The notes under the pieces are model-generated. The model had not been told where the DNA came from, ran no database searches, and was given only the letters and a program-made list of their open reading frames with translations. Positions 1 to 5,349 of a DNA stretch of 5,548 bases are shown in pieces. Position 1 is the stretch's first letter. Every line of letters begins with the position of its first letter. The stretch is from Clostridiales bacterium (GTDB taxonomy: Bacteria > Bacillota > Clostridia > Peptostreptococcales > BM714), in NCBI GenBank assembly GCA_002869095.1, contig PKTO01000321.1, positions 1-5,548 on the forward strand, written 5' to 3'. Both the position numbers and the translations under genes were made by a program.

Positions 1-84
1 CATTTTCGCCCTCGCGGCGTAGAGACCCGCTGCCAGTCCTGCCGGCCCGGCCCCTATTATTATTGTGTCATAAACTTTTTCCAT
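1..84 (-). CDS. trxB: Thioredoxin reductase, N-terminal fragment (runs off the left edge)
   Basis: Only the first 28 codons are in the window. They start at ATG 84-82, six bases after a GGAGG ribosome binding site (91-95). The peptide begins [20 protein letters not shown], the N-terminal FAD-binding Rossmann strand and GxGxxG loop (G11, G13, G16) of the thioredoxin reductase family. By family knowledge the enzyme passes NADPH electrons to thioredoxin, which in glycine, sarcosine and betaine reductase re-reduces the selenoprotein A/B system. Its position downstream of protein B genes on the same strand fits this and argues against other FAD-dependent pyridine nucleotide oxidoreductases, though the fragment alone cannot exclude them. 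The active-site CxxC lies outside the window. Confidence 0.8.
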   Translation of the reverse strand, partial: MEKVYDTIIIGAGPAGLAAGLYAARAKM

Positions 85-96
85 ACGAACCCTCCA

Positions 97-348
97 TTTA
101 ATTGATCTATCCCCTTGACTTCCACCTGTTTCAACGATTTATATATCGCAATGCAGGATGCAGGCGAAAATCATGATGAAAATGAACGGGAATGCGACCG
201 CAACCAACCATTGTTCCGCCAACAGGAATCGCTAAACCATATTGTTCGCTTACCGTGACTCCCGCTCCGATAATCCATTTGTATCCATACGCGCAGAAGT
301 ATTGCAGCACCTCTTGTACTGAAGCAAATCCCAACCGATCAGGAACTC
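97..348 (-). pseudogene. Decayed C-terminal relic of a BCCT-family (betaine/choline/carnitine) transporter
   Basis: No intact gene fits the 350 bases between the selenoprotein gene and trxB, but broken coding sequence is visible. One frame (216 down to 139) reads EQWLVAVAFPFIFIMIFACI, which looks like the last transmembrane helix of BCCT carriers, with its aromatic-Pro-Phe and following Cys. A one-base shift near 155 moves into a frame reading [14 protein letters not shown], like the basic tail that follows that helix in the family. Further upstream, short pieces such as GWDLLQ and RGAAILL appear in different frames, separated by stops. Most of the roughly 500-residue transporter is missing. 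A BCCT gene (grdT) beside betaine reductase genes is recalled from Eubacterium acidaminophilum, so this relic is a clue to the substrate of the operon. The identification rests on pattern recognition of a short segment; the edges are approximate. Confidence 0.6.
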
Positions 349-437
349 TATAAAAGCTCCAGCATACTAAATGACGTTTTTATGGTTGCTTTTTCATTCA
401 CAAATTTGCCCCGCTTTCGACATTGTCAACCACATCT

Positions 438-1745
438 TTATTCAAATACTGTTTGTCCGTCAACTTCAGTTTGAAGAGCCTTAAGGGCTTTCTCAACCAA
501 TTCTCTTCTCAGTTTTTTCTCTGCTTTAAATTCAAGATTCGGATTACCCAATGGATATGGTATTCCAATTGCGGGTACTATTCTGTTCGCTCCTACAGTG
601 AGAGATATTGGAACTACCGTAGCTATATGCACTACAGGAATGCCGGCACGCTCAATTTCTTTTACCATCGTTGCACCGCAACGAGTACAGGTGCCTCAGG
701 TGGATGTTACGATAACTGCCTGAACACCATCGGCTAACAATTTTTTTGAGTACTCTTCTCCGAAGCCTCTCGCATTGCCTACAGATGTTCCAGTACCGGT
801 TGTAGCAATATAATAGTCTGCCAGCTCGCCGATAACCCCTTCTTTTTCCAAATCTCTCATTACATCCAAAGGAACTACACGGTTTATATCCTGCAAAGCA
901 TAAGTCCTGTCGTATCCGCCATGTATTGTAGTAAACTTGTCCGCGGGCATTGAGTCATATTCGCTTATGTCATAAATTCCATACTTTGTCGCACTTGAAG
1001 ACTCTATTCTGTCGGGATTGTCGGTTGGCACTACCCCACCTGAAGTGACCAAAGCTATTTTCTTGTCGCTCAAATCCATAATTGCCGGCATCGGCGTCAC
1101 ATTACCGAAGTCAGGCATTTCATATTCAGTTGCATATGGAAGATTATTCACCTTTTTAAGCATCATTTCCACGGCTCTCTTGGCGCCTCTTTTTTCATGG
1201 AAGTAATTGGTTCTTATTCCCCGCACATGATAACCTTCATCTTCAGGAGTTCCTATTTCATCTCCATTTGCAAGCTTGAGTGCAAAAGCGCCCAGCTTTT
1301 TAACAGCCTTTCTCATGTCAGCAGCCGAATTGCCGGTTGTCATAATATACAAATCCTTCTTGAACATGTCGACACCGGGGTTCTCTTCATACATTGCTGT
1401 AACTGAAGGTATGCCCAACTTTTCTTCTACTGCTTTTGCTATTGCTCCACACGCTACTCCGTAACGACCTGCGTTGAAAGCCGGTCCCGATATGAATAGA
1501 TCAGCATCATATTTTTTGATCATTTCAAGTAAATCAGCTTCTGCCTTTTCAAGATTTTCGGCGTAGTAAGAGTCGCCGCAAACAACCGTGGCAATAATTT
1601 CAGCCTCGTCCCCAAAGCTTTTGTCAAGTGCCATGCCTGGTCCTACAAAGCCTTGCATTTCACGAGGTGGTATATCTGCTTTTTCTTCTCCTCCGATTCC
1701 GGCAAAGAAGTTATTGATATAATGAACAACTTTTAATTTAGACAT
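438..1745 (-). CDS. grdB/grdF/grdH: Glycine/sarcosine/betaine reductase protein B, selenocysteine-containing beta subunit
   Basis: This is one gene of 435 residues, read through an in-frame UGA at 696-698 as selenocysteine 350; the stop is TAA 438-440. A standard gene caller would split it into a 349-residue piece and a 76-residue piece in the same frame. The junction reads TSTUGTCTRCGATM, giving the Sec-x-x-Cys-x-x-Cys signature (U350, C353, C356) of the protein B selenoprotein. Length and Sec position match the family. Other family-typical segments are NNFFAGIGGEEKAD near the N-terminus, GPAFNAGRYGVACG around residue 90 and ALVTSGGVVPTDNPDRIESS in the middle. The protein works in the cytoplasm with the pyruvoyl subunit to bind the amine substrate and form the Se-carboxymethyl intermediate passed to selenoprotein A. 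The start ATG 1745 follows a GGGAGGGAGG ribosome binding site (1751-1760). It lies 18 bases after its partner gene, so the two are surely co-transcribed. Glycine, sarcosine and betaine paralogues cannot be separated by eye; the BCCT relic downstream favours betaine (grdH). Confidence 0.95.
669..698 (-). promoter_or_regulatory. UGA selenocysteine codon with SECIS-like hairpin
   Basis: Twelve bases after the UGA (698-696), a perfect 6-bp stem CGTTGC (683-678) / GCAACG (674-669) closes a GGT loop. Bacterial SECIS elements lie directly downstream of the UGA inside the coding region, and the E. coli fdhF element is known to have an apical stem-loop at a similar distance with GGU in the loop. An alternative 5-bp pairing GCACC (694-690) / GGTGC (677-673) shares bases with this stem, so the two are mutually exclusive. 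The hairpin would bind the selenocysteine elongation factor SelB and recode the UGA. The coding function is certain; the exact fold is inferred. Confidence 0.8.
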
Positions 1746-1763
1746 GTTATCCTCCCTCCCTTT

Positions 1764-3053
1764 CTAGTGCATTCTCGCGGTTAGTTTATTGCATCCGAAA
1801 GCCGATGTTGCAGAAATTATTATTTGTATCTCCGCCTCAATGCTTCCGTCTTCTTTCAAGCTTCCATCATATCCGCCAATCATGGTTTCAATGTCCTCAA
1901 GAGTTCCAATTACTTTATCCATAGGCGGCATTGTTATAACTATATTGCCCTGCCCACATGAAACAAGAGCATCAGCTTCCTTGACAGCATCTGCTAGAGA
2001 TTCCGATTTGCCGTCGCGGCCGGGGAATTCGTCAGTCACAAGTACAGTCTTTATTCCGTTTTGCTCAACTTTCTTGCAATTCATCATAAGATCTGTATCA
2101 GGATTTCCGTAACCTTCTTCAGTAATTAGAACTCCGTCAAGATCCATAAGCCTTGCCAATTTGGCAACTCCATCGGAGCATCTTTCCTTGTCAGCCAAGA
2201 ATACATTTTCGTTTGTGATGATTACACCCATGAAGTTCAATTCTTTGCCGTGTTTTTCAAACAATTCCTCAATAATGGGATCATTTTGATGAAGATAAGT
2301 GGGAATTTTGTCGCACGATGCAACGCAGTTTCCGCTTATTACAGCTCCGTCCATGAATTCAGTCGGATTCATTAGTGTAGGAATTATTTTCTTGGCGTCG
2401 ACCCCGTATACATATGTATCATGAAGAAGCCCTTGAGACTGCAACATGCAGACATAACCGATACGTGGAAGGTCGGGGTACATTTTGGCCTGCTCAATTA
2501 TTCCCTTGGTCTCGAAAACTTCAATCTCGTCCGGCTCAAGATTTCTTGCCGCTTCGCCGATGAAATTTGTTACTATGAGTCCGGCTTCACGCGCAGCAGC
2601 CTCGTATGCATGTGATTCAATCCCTTCCTCAGGCTCAATAACCACGCAAATGTTGAGTGTCTTCGAAAATGGCGTATATTCTGCGCCTATTCCGCTCATA
2701 TCAACAATGCCTTCCTGGAAACCAACAATTTTTCCAACTGTGACTACTGCCGCTCCGCTGAGTACGTGGGTTCTTCCCTCTCCGACCTGCTTGACTTTGT
2801 TTCCAACTACTCCCGGGAAATTCGTTCCGCTTCCGCTCACTTTGACACGGGGCTCCAGAACATCCTTTACTGGAGTGATTCTTACAGACTCGCCGGGTTT
2901 CGCCAATTCAATTTTTGCGCTCTTGATGCGGTCATCTTCGATAAAAAGATCAATCAGTTCTTTCTCGTTCACATACAGTACACCGTTTTCAACATGCGTA
3001 GATTCTCCGAATCTGATGTCGTTAATAAAAATTTTGCCAACTTCCAATCGCAT
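1764..3053 (-). CDS. grdE/grdG/grdI: Glycine/sarcosine/betaine reductase protein B, alpha subunit proprotein (pyruvoyl enzyme precursor)
   Basis: The protein has 429 residues, the usual length for the family, and begins MRLEVGKIFINDI. The diagnostic segment is GNCVASCDK, with Asn242-Cys243 at the known self-cleavage point. Family knowledge: the chain is cut between Asn and Cys and the Cys becomes an N-terminal pyruvoyl group on the C-terminal chain, which binds the substrate amine. Both chains join the selenoprotein to form protein B. An ATG at 3068-3066 would add five residues, but it overlaps the GGAGGT ribosome binding site (3061-3066), so ATG 3053-3051 is preferred. The gene begins one base after the grdX stop, with its ribosome binding site inside the end of grdX, suggesting translational coupling. 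It precedes its partner selenoprotein gene by 18 bases. The substrate cannot be told from the sequence; the neighbouring BCCT relic favours betaine (grdI). Confidence 0.93.
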   Translation of the reverse strand: MRLEVGKIFINDIRFGESTHVENGVLYVNEKELIDLFIEDDRIKSAKIELAKPGESVRITPVKDVLEPRVKVSGSGTNFPGVVGNKVKQVGEGRTHVLSGAAVVTVGKIVGFQEGIVDMSGIGAEYTPFSKTLNICVVIEPEEGIESHAYEAAAREAGLIVTNFIGEAARNLEPDEIEVFETKGIIEQAKMYPDLPRIGYVCMLQSQGLLHDTYVYGVDAKKIIPTLMNPTEFMDGAVISGNCVASCDKIPTYLHQNDPIIEELFEKHGKELNFMGVIITNENVFLADKERCSDGVAKLARLMDLDGVLITEEGYGNPDTDLMMNCKKVEQNGIKTVLVTDEFPGRDGKSESLADAVKEADALVSCGQGNIVITMPPMDKVIGTLEDIETMIGGYDGSLKEDGSIEAEIQIIISATSAFGCNKLTARMH

Positions 3054-3054
3054 A

Positions 3055-3447
3055 CTATGCACCTCCATTATTTTTCAGGCCGCTCTCGACAATCGATTTG
3101 TCAATAACCATGAAATCATGGTCTGTGGCCGGCTTGTATTTAGGCAATTCCTTGCCGCGAAAGAATTTTTCAGTCGTTTCGATTCCTTTTTCAATCATGA
3201 TAAGGTGATCAAACTCAAGGCCATCCGCATTACTGCTTATTATGATTGACTTGTAGGGATTTTCATTCGGCTTCAAACTGCCCGAAAGAGGATGGGACAA
3301 CAACTTGTGTCCCTTGTGAATAAAATCTCTTGTCCTAAGCAGCACACCTTGAATGTTCCCCGTTTCAACGAATACCTTTGCAACGTTTTTGTATCTTGCT
3401 TGGTTTACAAGCGGGTTGTTTGTTATTATGGTCATTTCCACCCTCAT
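3055..3447 (-). CDS. grdX: GrdX family protein
   Basis: This small soluble protein of 130 residues has the N-terminal MTIITNNPLV pattern and the genomic position of GrdX, a family found with glycine, sarcosine and betaine reductase operons. Its biochemical role is unknown to me; no catalytic motif, signal peptide or membrane segment is visible. It is the first gene of the operon. The start ATG 3447-3445 is chosen because an AAAGGAG ribosome binding site (3454-3460) sits six bases upstream; a second ATG four codons later has no well-placed site. It is transcribed from the sigma-54 promoter at 3516-3532 behind a leader of about 59 bases, and its stop codon is one base away from the next gene. 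The family call rests on the N-terminal pattern and context. Confidence 0.82.
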   Translation of the reverse strand: MRVEMTIITNNPLVNQARYKNVAKVFVETGNIQGVLLRTRDFIHKGHKLLSHPLSGSLKPNENPYKSIIISSNADGLEFDHLIMIEKGIETTEKFFRGKELPKYKPATDHDFMVIDKSIVESGLKNNGGA

Positions 3448-3515
3448 ACAAATCTCCTTTCCTGCTTATGTATGCCTCCTTTTCTTTGTGATTGTTATTT
3501 CATTGACAATTAATG

Positions 3516-3532
3516 TAGCAATTCCTGTGCCA
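3516..3532 (-). promoter_or_regulatory. Sigma-54 (-24/-12) promoter of the reductase operon
   Basis: On the minus strand the sequence is TGGCAC-AGGAA-TTGCTA, a full match to the sigma-54 consensus TGGCAC-N5-TTGCW. The -24 GG is at 3531-3530 and the -12 GC at 3519-3518, so transcription should begin near 3506, leaving a leader of about 59 bases before grdX. A sigma-54 promoter needs an AAA+ activator, and such a gene diverges from this point. Confidence 0.92.
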
Positions 3533-3631
3533 AAACTGCCTGATGGTGAAATTTTTAACAAAAGGTAAGTATAGCAACGTTTCCAGCAGTTTCAGGCTGA
3601 TAATTCCAAATGCCCGTCGTCCGAAGACAAT

Positions 3632-3663
3632 GAAGTATTTTTCATCCATGCGAAAAGTTTTTC
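3632..3663 (-). promoter_or_regulatory. Paired activator-binding dyads (candidate UAS) upstream of the grd promoter
   Basis: Two 12-base dyads lie on the minus strand: GAAAAACTTTTC (3663-3652, five perfect pairs around a two-base centre) and GAAAAATACTTC (3643-3632, weaker inner pairs). Their centres are exactly 20 bp apart, about two helical turns, near -151 and -131 from the predicted start. The same arrangement precedes the second sigma-54 promoter at 5058-5074. They are likely sites for the Fis-type helix-turn-helix of the neighbouring activator. They also lie just upstream of that gene's own promoter, so autoregulation is possible. This is inferred from spacing and symmetry. Confidence 0.65.
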
Positions 3664-3671
3664 TTTTTATG

Positions 3672-3700
3672 TGGCTAACAAAGATTCCTAATAGTATAAT
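3672..3700 (+). promoter_or_regulatory. Sigma-70-type promoter of the sigma-54 activator gene
   Basis: A perfect -10 TATAAT (3695-3700) has, 17 bases upstream, a poor -35 TGGCTA (3672-3677, three of six matches). The predicted start is near 3707, giving a short leader that contains the GGGAGG ribosome binding site (3723-3728). The weak -35 next to the dyads at 3632-3663 suggests low or regulated expression. Confidence 0.55.
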
Positions 3701-3733
3701 CAAGGTATATTTCTGTCATCTAGGGAGGATGCC

Positions 3734-4705
3734 ATGACGAATGCAAATTTAAAATCATACCATCTGAAAAGCAAGAGTCCGCTTTACAACAAGATGCTTC
3801 ATCTATGCCAAAAAGCCGCAAAATCAAACGCAAATGTATTGCTGATTGGAGAATCGGGATCAGGAAAAGAAGTAGCCGCACATTGCCTTCACTACAAAAG
3901 CAATAGATCGGAAAAGCCTTTTGTTTCAATAAACTGCACATCCTACACTCAATCGCTCCTAGAATCTGAACTGTTTGGATATGAGGCGGGAGCTTTCACG
4001 GGAGCGACAAAGACAAAGAAAGGCAAGATAGAAACATCAAATACAGGAACCCTTTTCCTTGACGAAATCGGCGATCTTAGTTTGCTCACACAGGTCAAGC
4101 TGCTCAGGACAATAGAACAAAAAAAAATACAGCGCCTAGGCTCCAACAAAGAACTGGACGTTGATTTCAGGCTTATTTCAGCAACAAATATAGATGTTTC
4201 CAATGCGATAAAAGAAAATCGATTCAGGGAGGATTTTTTCTACCGTATAAGCACAATAGTAATTAAAGTTCCCGCACTACGGGAACGCAAAGAGGATCTT
4301 AAAGACCTAACAGACTATATGATTGCCAAGAGCCAGCGCGAGCACCAAATTGAAATTACCGGAATTGAACCCCGTGTCAAAAATTTTCTTATTGAATACG
4401 ACTATCCCGGGAATATCAGGGAACTTAAAAATATAGTTGATCGAATGGTTGTCCTTTCAGAGAATGGAATAATAACAGAAGACGGACTGCCTATAATGCA
4501 CTCCATCAAATCATCAACAACACGACAAAACAAATATGCATTCAAGGAACTTCTCCACTACAAAGATTTCAAGGAACAGTCCGAGAAAGCATACTTCAAA
4601 TGGGTCCTGGACCAATTCAACGGCAATGTAAATAAAACCGCTGAAGCAATCCAAATGAGCTCAAGGCAACTCTTCAATAAAATAAACCAATACGGGCTCA
4701 AATAA
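3734..4705 (+). CDS. Sigma-54-dependent transcriptional activator, PspF-like, without sensory domain
   Basis: The 323-residue protein consists of an AAA+ sigma-54 activator module and a C-terminal Fis-type helix-turn-helix. Visible in order are Walker A GESGSGKE (39-46), the sigma-54-contacting loop GAFTGA (86-91), Walker B GTLFLDEIGD (105-114), sensor I SATN (149-152), the arginine-finger stretch RFREDFFYRI (163-172), sensor II YPGNIREL (224-231) and a DNA-binding helix-turn-helix (about 293-322). The AAA+ core begins by about residue 12, so there is no PAS, GAF, receiver or ACT domain. An in-frame TAG at 3692-3694 and the GGGAGG site five bases before ATG 3734 show that the short start is real. 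It diverges from the reductase operon, whose promoter is sigma-54 type, and is its likely activator: ATP hydrolysis remodels the sigma-54 closed complex. All catalytic motifs look intact. How it senses the substrate is not apparent; a partner protein, as PspA for PspF, is one option. Confidence 0.93.
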   Translation: MTNANLKSYHLKSKSPLYNKMLHLCQKAAKSNANVLLIGESGSGKEVAAHCLHYKSNRSEKPFVSINCTSYTQSLLESELFGYEAGAFTGATKTKKGKIETSNTGTLFLDEIGDLSLLTQVKLLRTIEQKKIQRLGSNKELDVDFRLISATNIDVSNAIKENRFREDFFYRISTIVIKVPALRERKEDLKDLTDYMIAKSQREHQIEITGIEPRVKNFLIEYDYPGNIRELKNIVDRMVVLSENGIITEDGLPIMHSIKSSTTRQNKYAFKELLHYKDFKEQSEKAYFKWVLDQFNGNVNKTAEAIQMSSRQLFNKINQYGLK

Positions 4706-4731
4706 AAATCAATTTGTTAATGGCAGCTTTT

Positions 4732-4788
4732 AAAAAACGCGAATGGACCTGATGCATTGGCTTGAGCCAAGCAAAAGGTCCATGTGCG
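4732..4788 (-). terminator. Intrinsic terminator for a minus-strand transcript
   Basis: A long imperfect hairpin spans 4738-4788. It has CGC/GCG at the base, a perfect 8-bp arm ATGGACCT (4743-4750) / AGGTCCAT (4776-4783), then TGC/GCA, and an inner TTGGC/GCCAA stem around a short loop. In minus-strand sense it is followed at once by six T (4737-4732). In plus-strand sense there is no T run, so it is not a good terminator for the activator gene ending at 4705. No minus-strand protein gene ends here, which implies a non-coding or very short transcript from upstream. Confidence 0.7.
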
Positions 4789-5048
4789 AAATTCAATAAA
4801 ATGATTTTGGAGCAGTACCCGCTAAAGTGAAACAGATAGGAAACCCAAGTCTTTGATTTCAATCCCATAAATTATCATTCAACATATTAAGCAGGTAATT
4901 TTGTAGGCACTCATAATCATTGGAATTTCTATTTTTTTATAGTAATATTATTTGCTTTTCAATAATTCTTCCTTTTTGACTATTATTCTTCAAGCTCCTT
5001 ATGAATTGTATTTTATAAAATCACATCAAATATGTATCCACCTTCACC
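4732..5048 (-). ncRNA. Predicted sigma-54-dependent orphan transcript (candidate small RNA)
   Basis: The predicted start near 5048 follows from the sigma-54 promoter at 5058-5074, and the predicted end is the hairpin plus T run at 4788-4732, giving about 315 bases. All three frames on this strand are broken by stops. The longest ATG frame (4868-4698, 56 codons) has no ribosome binding site and runs through the terminator. AAGGAG (4998-5003) and AAAGGAAG look like ribosome binding sites but lead to no sensible ORF. The transcript runs towards the 3' end of the activator gene. No known RNA family is recognised, and base-pairing targets cannot be judged by eye. An alternative is a relic promoter left in front of a decayed gene. 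Evidence is the coincidence of consensus promoter, paired dyads and terminator. Confidence 0.5.
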
Positions 5049-5057
5049 AATAAATAT

Positions 5058-5074
5058 AAGCAATGCTTGTGCCA
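5058..5074 (-). promoter_or_regulatory. Second sigma-54 (-24/-12) promoter, orphan
   Basis: On the minus strand the sequence is TGGCAC-AAGCA-TTGCTT, a full consensus match like the grd promoter. The flanks are also alike: both have TTTTGGCACA, and the -12 region continues into an A/T-rich stretch. The predicted start is near 5048. No protein gene follows on this strand before the terminator at 4788-4732. Confidence 0.75.
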
Positions 5075-5171
5075 AAATTACAATCCGATTCTTTTTTTGC
5101 AAAATGCAGCAGTTCCAAGGTTTTATTTTTCCCATGATTTTATAATGCTCTCTATATAAATCAATCACCGC

Positions 5172-5203
5172 GTAAAATTTTTCGCTCAAAAGAAATTTAT
5201 TTC
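5172..5203 (-). promoter_or_regulatory. Paired activator-binding dyads (candidate UAS) of the orphan sigma-54 promoter
   Basis: On the minus strand GAAATAAATTTC (5203-5192, five perfect pairs around a two-base centre) and GAAAAATTTTAC (5183-5172, flanked by GC on both sides as GC...GC) have centres exactly 20 bp apart, near -149 and -129 from the predicted start. The grd promoter has the same motif, the same 20 bp spacing and positions within 2 bp. The four 12-mers share a GAAA(A/T)...(T/A)C frame. They are likely bound by the activator encoded at 3734-4705. Confidence 0.6.
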
Positions 5204-5257
5204 ACAATTTTTGCATTATTCATAGCTTGCCTATAGAGTCAATGAAAATATCTATAG

Positions 5258-5290
5258 AAAGAAGCTGCTTCAGAATGAAGCAGCTTCTTT
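5258..5290. terminator. Strong symmetrical hairpin, probable (bidirectional) terminator
   Basis: A perfect 14-bp stem, AAAGAAGCTGCTTC (5258-5271) and its complement (5277-5290), closes a five-base loop. It lies 60 bases downstream of the stop of the minus-strand glucosaminidase gene and most likely ends that transcript. The T run after the stem is short on both strands, but the stem itself ends in TTCTTT. It also separates the glucosaminidase gene from the orphan sigma-54 unit, so that unit is not simply read-through. Confidence 0.75.
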
Positions 5291-5349
5291 AATCAATCAT
5301 AAGCATTAAATTGTACTACCGGTATGCTCATATCGTTCAATTCCGCTTG

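Noticed and set aside
131..334. 67-codon minus-strand ORF between the selenoprotein gene and trxB
   Set aside because: It is a shifted frame across the BCCT relic; the transmembrane pattern lies in other frames, and there is no ribosome binding site.
3054..3068. Longer start (ATG 3068) for the alpha subunit
   Set aside because: This ATG overlaps the GGAGGT ribosome binding site used by ATG 3053, and the family begins at MRLEV.
2485..3249. 254-codon plus-strand ORF
   Set aside because: It is antisense to the alpha-subunit gene and grdX, low in complexity and rich in Ser/Thr/Pro; a shadow of genuine coding sequence.
3500..3703. 67-codon minus-strand ORF upstream of grdX
   Set aside because: It runs through the sigma-54 promoter and the dyads and has no ribosome binding site. 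The regulatory explanation fits better.
4738..4788. Long hairpin considered as an insertion-sequence end or repeat element
   Set aside because: It occurs once, with no target duplication or transposase; the adjoining T run in one orientation fits a terminator better.
4698..4868. 56-codon minus-strand ORF starting MGLKSKTWVSYL
   Set aside because: It has no ribosome binding site, begins right after an in-frame stop, crosses the hairpin/T-run terminator and ends inside the activator's 3' end. Probably chance.
5230..5256. CTATAG repeated twice about 15 bp apart near the 5258-5290 hairpin, considered as a mobile-element or attachment-site trace
   Set aside because: It is too short, has no partner copy at another boundary and no transposase nearby.
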